A DNA stretch of 8,613 bases from Phycisphaerae bacterium (GTDB lineage Bacteria; Planctomycetota; Phycisphaerae; UBA1845; PWPN01). Where the stretch lies: positions 1 to 8,613 of the forward strand of contig PWPN01000186.1 of assembly GCA_003557125.1 (NCBI GenBank), in the 5' to 3' direction. The translations under genes were made by a program, and so were the position numbers. Shown piece by piece: positions 1 to 6,219 of this stretch. A model generated the notes under the pieces. The model saw only the letters and a program-made list of their open reading frames with translations, had not been told where the DNA came from and did no database searches. The number at the start of each line of letters is the position of its first letter. Positions within the stretch are counted from its first letter, which is position 1.

Positions 1-554
1 CCGATCATTCGCCCACCGATCGTCAGACCGTCCTCGTCGACGACGACGATCGTCCCTCGGACACGAATGAAATGGACCAGAATCACCACGGCCAGCAAGG
101 CCAACACCAGTGCCAGGATCCTCTGGTTGCGGATATCGCTCTCGGAGTGTCGTGCCCCGACTTCGAAACGATCCGCCCGAACGACGCGATCATCAACGAT
201 CTCGAACGAGGCGAAGGCGGCCGGCCCGACGTAATACGCGAACCGCACGTCCCGAAACGCCGGCTCACCGAGTTGCTCGGTCAGCTCCTCGACCCGGAGC
301 GGCTCCCCCGTCCTTGCGGCCGTCGCAATCTGGTCGCGGACAGCCTCGATGTTTTCCACGGTCGCGTGCGGGTTGACCCAGAAGTCCGCATCCTTGCCCT
401 CGGCGGGCATGTACTGCCGCGCCCATTCGACGTTCCTGGCGGGATAGCCTTTGAAACCATCGTAGGCGAACCAGGCCGCGAACGCGACGCAAAGGACCAG
501 CCCGATAACCACCCGGTTCCGACGATCCGACGAAGCTCCCGTTTCGATTCGCAT
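1..554 (-). CDS. Partial gene: two-helix membrane protein, function unknown
   Basis: The reading frame on the minus strand starts at ATG (554-552) and stays open to the left edge, giving 184 residues with no stop, so the C-terminus is missing. A hydrophobic helix lies at residues 15-31 after a short basic N-terminus. A hydrophilic domain at about 32-143 contains a YPARNVEWARQYMP stretch near 37-50. A second helix follows at about 146-163 (ILALVLALLAVVILVHFI), and then a beta-rich start, TIVVVDEDGLTIGG, at 168-181. Both helices together imply that the middle domain is outside the cytoplasm and the tail inside. The segment after helix 2 resembles the first strands of bacterial PH-like domains, but too little is left to be sure. 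The family is not recognised. A GGATGG about 6 nt upstream of the ATG is a weak ribosome site. The gene is divergent from tatC. Confidence 0.75.
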   Translation of the reverse strand, partial: MRIETGASSDRRNRVVIGLVLCVAFAAWFAYDGFKGYPARNVEWARQYMPAEGKDADFWVNPHATVENIEAVRDQIATAARTGEPLRVEELTEQLGEPAFRDVRFAYYVGPAAFASFEIVDDRVVRADRFEVGARHSESDIRNQRILALVLALLAVVILVHFIRVRGTIVVVDEDGLTIGGRMI

Positions 555-614
555 GGATGATCCATCCGTCCTAGAGGACACCTGATGAAAGGCCCAGGCA
601 CATTTGAGTACCGT

Positions 615-643
615 ATCATTCCACGACCCTACGCAAAAAGCAA
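615..643 (-). promoter_or_regulatory. Weak candidate promoter for the leftward gene
   Basis: On the minus strand TTGCTT (643-638) is followed after exactly 17 nt by AATGAT (620-615). The -10 box matches the sigma70 consensus at only 4 of 6 positions. Transcription would start near 608, giving a leader of roughly 54 nt before the ATG at 554. The position is sensible for a divergent gene pair, but the match is poor and it may be chance. Confidence 0.28.
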
Positions 644-714
644 GTATTCCAAGGGTATTTTCGGCCGGGTATCGATGGCGAAACAGAGCGAGGCACGCCC
701 CGTCCCGCCCCTGA

Positions 715-743
715 TTGACCCCCCTGTCGGCGCCCTTTACAAT
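715..743 (+). promoter_or_regulatory. Sigma70-like promoter for tatC operon
   Basis: TTGACC (715-720) and TACAAT (738-743) are separated by exactly 17 nt, matching the sigma70 consensus at 5 of 6 positions in each box. Transcription would begin near 750, leaving a leader of about 107 nt before the tatC ATG at 857. No other gene start lies between, so it most likely drives tatC and the genes behind it. Confidence 0.6.
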
Positions 744-856
744 CAATCCTGCGCGGGCTGCCAACGTGCTTTGGGTTCGGCATCATGACTGCCGCGAAGG
801 GGATGGCTCGCAGGTAAATCGGGGTCCGGTCTCTCACGGCAGGCAGATATAACGCG

Positions 857-1879
857 ATGGCACGCTCTTTCGGCACATTCTCCAAATCGCAGCATCCCGA
901 CGAGGTCCGCATGACGCTCGGCGAGCACCTCGAGGAGTTGCGCTCACGGTCCATCCGGGCCTTCGCGTCGATCGGCATCAGCGCGGTCATCTGCTACATT
1001 TTCATCAACACCATCATGGGCTTCCTGACGACGCCCGTTTTTGCGGTCTATCGCCGTCATAACCTCGATCCCCAGATGGTCTCGCTCGCACCGGCCGAGG
1101 CCTTCCTGACGGACCTCAAAGTGGCCATCCTGACAGGGATGATCCTCGCCTCCCCCTACGCGATCAGTCAGTTATGGGGCTTTGTCGCAGCCGGGCTCTA
1201 CCCGAACGAACGGCGCTGGGTACGGCGGTTCGCGCCGGCGTCGATCGCCCTGTTTTTCACGGGCGTCACTTTTCTGCTGCTGATCGTCAGCCCGCTGCTG
1301 CTCGACTTCCTGCTGACGTATCGGAACTCACTGCCCAATATCGATCTGACGAGCCGCTTCATCCTGCCCGCGCGCGAGCTGACGCAACCCGGCCCGGACA
1401 TCGATCTCTGGGAAAGGACGGCGCCGTTCCCGATCCTCGCGCGCGACCCCGTCGAGCCGCCCGAAGCACAACCCTGGGTCAGCCTGCGCGACCGTGAAAT
1501 CCGCATCCGGCTCGGCGATGAGCATTTTACCGTCGCGCACCTGCGGCGCGTCACCGGCGGCAACATTCTCCAGCCGGTCATGCGTATCTCCGAGTACATC
1601 ATCTTTATCATTCACCTGTCCATCGCGTTCGGCATCGGTTTCCAGGTCCCCGTCGTCGTCACCTTCCTGGCGGCGGCCGGCATCGCCGAGGCCAGGGACA
1701 TGGCAAAATTCCGACGCCACATCCTCTTCGGCATGGCCTGCGGCGCATCGTTCATCACGCCGCCCGACGTGACGAGCCTGGTCATGCTGCTGGGCCCGAT
1801 GGCAGGTCTTTTCGAAATCGGGCTGGCGATCGCGCGTATCATCGAACGCAAACGCGCCAAAGCGGAGCGGGCAGAATGA
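857..1879 (+). CDS. tatC: Sec-independent (twin-arginine) protein translocase subunit TatC
   Basis: TatC is the polytopic inner-membrane subunit that recognises twin-arginine signal peptides and recruits TatA to export folded proteins. Family hallmarks: GEHLEELRSR at 22-31 before helix 1 (about 33-57), helix 2 (about 88-112), LYPNERR at 114-120, helix 3 (about 125-152), FQVPVV at 262-267 in helix 4, and FITPPDV at 299-305 before helix 6 (about 306-327). E. coli has Glu170 in the helix-4 position where this protein has Gln263, as some other TatC proteins do. At 340 residues it is about 80 longer than usual TatC (about 250-260). The excess is an insertion at roughly 156-240 in the periplasmic loop between helices 3 and 4. 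The start at 857 has only a weak ribosome site; ATG 911 (Met19, MTLGEHLEELR) follows GAGGT by 4 nt and is a real alternative. No tatA or tatB is visible. The stop overlaps the next gene by 4 bases. Confidence 0.95.
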   Translation: MARSFGTFSKSQHPDEVRMTLGEHLEELRSRSIRAFASIGISAVICYIFINTIMGFLTTPVFAVYRRHNLDPQMVSLAPAEAFLTDLKVAILTGMILASPYAISQLWGFVAAGLYPNERRWVRRFAPASIALFFTGVTFLLLIVSPLLLDFLLTYRNSLPNIDLTSRFILPARELTQPGPDIDLWERTAPFPILARDPVEPPEAQPWVSLRDREIRIRLGDEHFTVAHLRRVTGGNILQPVMRISEYIIFIIHLSIAFGIGFQVPVVVTFLAAAGIAEARDMAKFRRHILFGMACGASFITPPDVTSLVMLLGPMAGLFEIGLAIARIIERKRAKAERAE

Positions 1880-3288
1880 TAAATGCGCCCGATAACCAAG
1901 AAGGCAGTTCGAACGCACGTCAGCGCATGGCACGCCGAGGAACGGCGCGGGGTGAATGGATCGGAGGTCGTGGACGCACCGCTCGACTGGGCGTCACGGG
2001 CTGCCTGGCATTGCTGCTTATCGGCTGCAACGCGGTGGGACGGACCGATTCGCATGGTTGGGTCGTCACCGGCATCGCCCCCGTCCAGTGGCCTGCGGAT
2101 ACGGTCGCGCCCGTCGCGATTCCCTTATCGCCGGCCTGGGACGTCCCTGACGTACTGGCCGCCCGCATCACCTTCGACGATCGCCCTGCCCGCAAAGCCG
2201 TCGTCCAATGCGAACGCATGCACGGCACGGGTGATCGCCATGCCTGGGTCATGATGCACGTCGAGCCGGAGGAACGCGGACAGCACGTCACCATCGAACT
2301 CTTACCCGACCTCGAACAGGTCGTGCAACCGATCTACGCATTGAACTATGACGGCCGATCGCTTCACGTACGGGACGATCTGGGCCGCCCCGCGCTGACG
2401 TACGTCCATGGTACGCCCCTGGCCGACGCACCCTATCCGTTCACGAGCTATTTTCATCCGATCTTCGGCCTGGACGGTGAAATCCTCACGGACGTCTACC
2501 CGGCCGACCATCGCCATCACCGCGGCCTGTTCTGCGCATGGGTCCGGCATGAGCACGAAGGAACGTCGCTGGGGAGCTGGTGGCAGCCTCGATCGGGCGG
2601 GGTACGCTCGGTGCCGGAAGAGCTCACGTTCCATTCCGGCCCGGTCTTCGCACGCTTCCACAGCCGCCATTGGCTCGTCCATCGGGCCGCCGACAGCGGA
2701 GACGAAGCCCGCTTCCTCCAGGATGACGTCATCTGCCGACTCTACCCGGCCACGGAAAGCGGGCGCGCCATCGACATCGAGATCGCCCTGCTGGCGAGCA
2801 TGCCGGGAATCCGGCTCGGCGGCACGACCGACGAAGGGAAAGGCTACGGCGGACTGACGTTCCGATTCGCGCCGGCCGACGACGTGGAAATCCGCACGGA
2901 CGGCACGCTTCTGGATGACGACGGCATCAACCACCGTGCCCACTGGGCGGACTGGAGCGGCACCTTCAAAACGCCCGAAGGGCAAGCCGGCGTCAAGCCG
3001 AGCGGTGCGGCCATCCTCGTGCATCCCGGCCATCCGGATTATCCAACCGAATGGCTGCTTCGCCATTACGGCATCCTGAATGTCAGCTTTCCTGGTGTGG
3101 CCATGCTCGATATATCGACCGACGATCCGCTCATCCTGCGCTACCGCCTGTGGGTCCATCGCGGCGATGCGCGGGCCGGTCGCGTCGAAGCCCAGGGCTT
3201 CGCCTATTCCGCGGACTGGCAGTGGAGGGTCGCCCCGACCGAAGGCGCGGGCAACGGGGCGTCCCGATCGACATCCGACCGATCGTGA
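1876..3288 (+). CDS. DUF6807 (PmoA-family) predicted lipoprotein
   Basis: This 470-residue protein matches the DUF6807 family, often labelled 'PmoA family' although it is unrelated in role to the particulate methane monooxygenase subunit. Biochemical function is not established. Visible family marks are PYPFTSYFHPIFGLDGE near 186-202, the histidine-rich DHRHHRGLF at 211-219, a GKGYGGL stretch near 321-327, and a C-terminal RYRLWVHRGDA near 422-432. The clustered histidines could bind a metal or a polar ligand (inference). The N-terminus has a hydrophobic core ending in the lipobox LIGC (48-51), so Cys51 is the predicted lipidated residue and the protein should sit outside the cytoplasm. The 36-residue lead before that core is long. 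ATG 1876 overlaps the tatC stop as ATGA, suggesting translational coupling; ATG 1927 (Met18) would give a more normal signal peptide. The gene lies 37 nt before a GH38 gene, which hints at carbohydrate metabolism. Confidence 0.82.
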   Translation: MINAPDNQEGSSNARQRMARRGTARGEWIGGRGRTARLGVTGCLALLLIGCNAVGRTDSHGWVVTGIAPVQWPADTVAPVAIPLSPAWDVPDVLAARITFDDRPARKAVVQCERMHGTGDRHAWVMMHVEPEERGQHVTIELLPDLEQVVQPIYALNYDGRSLHVRDDLGRPALTYVHGTPLADAPYPFTSYFHPIFGLDGEILTDVYPADHRHHRGLFCAWVRHEHEGTSLGSWWQPRSGGVRSVPEELTFHSGPVFARFHSRHWLVHRAADSGDEARFLQDDVICRLYPATESGRAIDIEIALLASMPGIRLGGTTDEGKGYGGLTFRFAPADDVEIRTDGTLLDDDGINHRAHWADWSGTFKTPEGQAGVKPSGAAILVHPGHPDYPTEWLLRHYGILNVSFPGVAMLDISTDDPLILRYRLWVHRGDARAGRVEAQGFAYSADWQWRVAPTEGAGNGASRSTSDRS

Positions 3289-3312
3289 CCGCCGGCCTCG
3301 TTCCACTTAGCC

Positions 3313-3317
3313 GGAGA
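3313..3317 (+). promoter_or_regulatory. Ribosome binding site fixing the GTG start of the mannosidase
   Basis: GGAGA lies 8 nt upstream of GTG 3326. It is the clearest Shine-Dalgarno site in the window and supports GTG as the start; the first residues MSRNKRIGHY lead directly into the GH38 zinc motif, leaving no room for a later start. Confidence 0.7.
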
Positions 3318-3325
3318 CATCAACC

Positions 3326-6067
3326 GTGTCGCGAAACAAACGCATCGGCCATTATGTATCCAGCGCTCACTGGGACCGGGAATGGTACGAGCCCTTCCAG
3401 GATTTCCGCTTTCGGCTCGTGCGGATGCTCGATGAGTTGCTCGATACGATGGAGGCACACCCGGAATTCCGCTATTTCCAGTCCGACGGCCAATCCATCC
3501 TCTGGGAGGATTATCTCGCGGTCCGACCGGAACGCGAGGAGACGGTCCGCCGACTCGCCGGGGAGGGCCGAATTCGTATCGGGCCGTGGTATGCGTTGAC
3601 CGACGAGTTCCTGGTCAGCGGCGAATCGCTGATCCGCAACCTCCAGCGGGGCCTCGCTGTCGCGTCGCGATTCGGCACGCCCGCGCGGGTGGGGTTCGTT
3701 TCCGACCTGTTCGGCCATACCGCACAATTGCCCCAGATTCTGCGCGGTTTCCATATCGACAATGCATTCCTGTGGCGCGGCGTGAACGAATCGACGCACG
3801 GGGCCCTGTTCCGTTGGCGCGCGCCCGACGGCAGCGAGGTGCTCACCTACCGTTTCAGCCCCCTGTTCGGCTACGGCCTGTACGCCGAGAAAGTGCGGAC
3901 GATCAGTTTCCCCGACGAACCCGTCACGATGGGAAGCGCGCTGAAGGGATTGCGCGAGGTGATCGACCTCGAGACGGGCCGATGCCCGACGGACGCGTTC
4001 CTGATCTTCGACGGCGCCGACCACATGGAGATCGAGCCCCTGACGGCCGACCTGCTGGCCGAGGTCAACGCGTCGGCCAAGGATGTCGAGATCGTCCATT
4101 CGCACCTCGAAGGATTCGTGGAGGATCTCCGCGAGCAGAAGGACCGGATCACGGCCGTCCACGAGGGCGAACTCCGCGAGCCGGGGGAGGTCGGCGACGA
4201 CGGCTGGGTGATCGCCGGCGTACTCAGCAGCCGGATGCCGCTCAAGCAGGCCAATGCCCGCTGCGAGACCGAGCTCTGCGCCTGGGCCGAGCCCTTCGCG
4301 ACGTTCGCAGCCACGATGGGAGGGGCCTGCCCCCGTGCGTTTCTCGACCTGGCCTGGCAGTACCTGCTCCGCAACCATCCGCACGACTCGATCTGCGCGT
4401 GCAGCCTCGACCGCGTGCATCGCGACATGGCCTATCGTTTCGAGCAGGCGGAGGGCATCGCTGCACACGTCACCCGGGACGCCCTGGAACACCTGGCTGT
4501 CCGGGTCGACACGAACGACGTGCAGGAGCACGACATCACGCTGACGGTCTTCAACCCGTCGACCGAAGCGATCGATCGGCCGATCGACCTGACGGTCCGC
4601 TTTCCTTCGGGGATCGACGCGATCTACCAGGAGTTTTTCGGGTATGAGCCGAAGGTCGGATTCCGCCTCTACGACGGGCAAGGGCGGGAGCTGCCCTATC
4701 AGTATGTGAACCAGCGTCAACGCGTATCGCGTTTCCGCAGGCGGAAGCGCAAGCTGCCGGCAGGCGAAAAACGGCACGAGGTCGATATCACCTTGCCCCT
4801 CGAAGTGCCGCCCTTGGGATACACACAGATCCTCTGTCGGCCCATGCGCGAACCGACCCGCCATCTCGGCACGATGGCGGTCGATGACCATACGATCAGC
4901 AACGGCCTGTTGACCGTCTCCGTTCAGCCCAACGGCACGCTCGACGTGACGCATCTGCCCTCCGGGCAAAAATACGCGTCCCTGCTGACGCTCGAGGATT
5001 GCGCGGACATCGCTGACGGCTGGCATCGCGGCATCCCCGTCAACGACCGGGTGCATACTTCTTACGCAGCCCGGGCGGACGTGGCGCTGATGGCCGACGG
5101 TATCGCCAAGGCGACGCTTCGCGTCCGGGTGGTGCTCGAGCTGCCGGAGTGCTTCCTCTTCGATCGGATGGAACGATCGGATCGGACCGTGCCGCTGGTC
5201 GTCACGCACGATGTGACGCTCCGCAAAGACGTGCCGTACGTCGAGGTGCGGACCGAGGTGGACAACAACGTGCGCGACCACCGGCTGCGCGTGCTGCTGC
5301 CCAGCGGAACGTCGGCGACGAGCTACCTGGCGGACGCTGCATTCGACGTCGTCGAACGGCCCATCGCCCTGCGGCCCGACAACGAACGGCTCAAGGAGCT
5401 CGAACTCGAAACGAAGCCGCAGTACACCTGGACGGCTGTGCACGACGACACCCGGGGATTGGCAGTGGTCGCGGCCGGGATGCCCGAGTCGGCTGTCTGC
5501 GATCGCCCTGCCCGTCCGATCGCGCTGACCCTGTTCCGCTCCTTCGCCAAGACCCCCTTCACCGACGGCGAGCCGGGAGGCCAGATCCAGGGCCGACTGA
5601 CTTTCGACTACCTGCTCGTTCCGCTTACCGGAACGCCCGATGTCGCGGGCCTGTGTCGCCTCGGTCAGCAGCAGGCGGCCGGCATACGCACCGTGCAGCT
5701 CGACGACGACGATCGCCGTTATCATGCACGCACGGGGGCCGAGCCGCACCTGCCGACGCGGAAAAGCTTCATGGAGGTCGAAAGCAGCGATGCGGTCGTG
5801 ACGGCTATCCATCCGGATGCGGAGAGCCCGCAGGGCAAGGGGATGGTCGTACGACTGTTCAACCCGACCGCTAAGACGATCGAGGCGGTGATTCGCCCGG
5901 CCGACGAGATCCGCAAGGCCAACCTGACCGACCTGGAAGGTAATGATTGCGACACGCTCCCGGCCGAGCCCGGCCAGGTGCGCGTCACGTTGAATTCGAA
6001 GCAGATCCAGACGCTCCGGATCGCGATCCGGCAGGCGTCGTCTGGACCGGCCCGAAACCCCGGGTAA
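3326..6067 (+). CDS. Glycoside hydrolase family 38 alpha-mannosidase
   Basis: GH38 enzymes are zinc-dependent retaining alpha-mannosidases. By analogy with fly Golgi mannosidase II (His90, Asp92, Asp204, His471), the zinc ligands and nucleophile here are His15 and Asp17 in AHWDREWY (14-21), Asp127 in VSDLFGHTAQLPQI (125-138, also the nucleophile) and His353 in NHPHDSI (350-356). DGQSILWEDY (54-63) and GRIRIGPWYALTDEF (81-95) are further family motifs. Order: catalytic alpha/beta domain about 7-270, helical middle domain about 280-375, linker and beta domain from about 400, and large C-terminal beta domain about 515-765 with a terminal beta segment about 835-900. The length of 913 fits bacterial members. 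No signal peptide or membrane helix is present, so it is probably cytoplasmic and acts on imported oligosaccharides or glycosides. The natural substrate (N-glycan-like fragments, mannosylglycerate or other) cannot be told from sequence. It is probably cotranscribed with the upstream lipoprotein gene. Confidence 0.93.
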   Translation: MSRNKRIGHYVSSAHWDREWYEPFQDFRFRLVRMLDELLDTMEAHPEFRYFQSDGQSILWEDYLAVRPEREETVRRLAGEGRIRIGPWYALTDEFLVSGESLIRNLQRGLAVASRFGTPARVGFVSDLFGHTAQLPQILRGFHIDNAFLWRGVNESTHGALFRWRAPDGSEVLTYRFSPLFGYGLYAEKVRTISFPDEPVTMGSALKGLREVIDLETGRCPTDAFLIFDGADHMEIEPLTADLLAEVNASAKDVEIVHSHLEGFVEDLREQKDRITAVHEGELREPGEVGDDGWVIAGVLSSRMPLKQANARCETELCAWAEPFATFAATMGGACPRAFLDLAWQYLLRNHPHDSICACSLDRVHRDMAYRFEQAEGIAAHVTRDALEHLAVRVDTNDVQEHDITLTVFNPSTEAIDRPIDLTVRFPSGIDAIYQEFFGYEPKVGFRLYDGQGRELPYQYVNQRQRVSRFRRRKRKLPAGEKRHEVDITLPLEVPPLGYTQILCRPMREPTRHLGTMAVDDHTISNGLLTVSVQPNGTLDVTHLPSGQKYASLLTLEDCADIADGWHRGIPVNDRVHTSYAARADVALMADGIAKATLRVRVVLELPECFLFDRMERSDRTVPLVVTHDVTLRKDVPYVEVRTEVDNNVRDHRLRVLLPSGTSATSYLADAAFDVVERPIALRPDNERLKELELETKPQYTWTAVHDDTRGLAVVAAGMPESAVCDRPARPIALTLFRSFAKTPFTDGEPGGQIQGRLTFDYLLVPLTGTPDVAGLCRLGQQQAAGIRTVQLDDDDRRYHARTGAEPHLPTRKSFMEVESSDAVVTAIHPDAESPQGKGMVVRLFNPTAKTIEAVIRPADEIRKANLTDLEGNDCDTLPAEPGQVRVTLNSKQIQTLRIAIRQASSGPARNPG

Positions 6068-6091
6068 GATGTCGGTGCCGATTCCTCACAA

Positions 6092-6116
6092 GATCGCCTC
6101 ACGGCGCGAGGAGGTC
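6092..6116 (+). terminator. Weak hairpin after the mannosidase gene
   Basis: GATCGCCTC (6092-6100) can pair with GAGGAGGTC (6108-6116) across a 7-nt loop, with one G-T wobble and one mismatch. It lies 25 nt past the mannosidase stop. No T-run follows, so it is not a classic intrinsic terminator; it could be an RNA-stabilising hairpin or chance. Confidence 0.22.
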
Positions 6117-6169
6117 GTAAGACACATCGAGCGAAAGGGGTGGAATCGGCCGGAAGGGAATAGAAGGTA

Positions 6170-6206
6170 GATGGCCTCGGCTGCGGGGATGCGCCCAGCC
6201 GCCATC
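6170..6206 (+). other. Stem-loop in the leader of the membrane protein gene
   Basis: GATGG (6170-6174) pairs with CCATC (6202-6206) and CGGCTG (6178-6183) pairs with CAGCCG (6196-6201), giving an 11-bp stem with a 3-nt bulge (CCT) and a 12-nt loop. It ends just before GGAAAG (6207-6212), the likely ribosome site for ATG 6220. There is no T-run. It could modulate translation or mark a processed mRNA end; function is not shown. Confidence 0.35.
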
Positions 6207-6219
6207 CGGAAAGTACCGC

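Larger units (their letters stand above)
555..856. other. Divergent intergenic region between leftward gene and tatC
   Basis: About 300 bp with no convincing gene, separating two divergently oriented genes. It is visibly richer in A+T around 595-665 than the coding DNA. It holds a weak leftward promoter (615-643), a good rightward promoter (715-743), and a tatC leader of about 107 nt if transcription starts near 750. In the leader, CTGCCG (789-794) can pair with CGGCAG (837-842), the latter beside the weak GGCAGGCAG that could serve as the tatC ribosome site; this pairing is only suggestive. No tRNA, terminator or known riboswitch was recognised. Confidence 0.6.

Noticed and set aside
585..788. 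A 67-codon plus-strand frame with AGAGGA upstream of its ATG
   Set aside because: Its codon use (roughly 60% G+C at third positions by eye) is unlike its neighbours, it has no recognised features, and the best tatC promoter lies inside it, so it is more likely intergenic DNA.
1927..2040. Twin-arginine signal in the DUF6807 protein (ARRGTAR at 19-25), tempting next to tatC
   Set aside because: The residues after the arginine pair do not fit the S/T-R-R-x-F-L-K pattern and lie some 15 residues before the hydrophobic core. The clear lipobox LIGC fits an ordinary lipoprotein signal.
1876..3288. Reading the 'PmoA' family name as a methane monooxygenase subunit
   Set aside because: True PmoA is a multi-helix membrane protein. 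This protein has one N-terminal lipoprotein signal and a soluble beta-rich body of the DUF6807 type.
3320..5812. An 830-codon open frame on the minus strand
   Set aside because: It lies almost wholly antisense to the GH38 gene, which has clear motifs and a ribosome site. Its translation shows no recognisable domain, and long antisense frames are a usual by-product of high-GC third positions.
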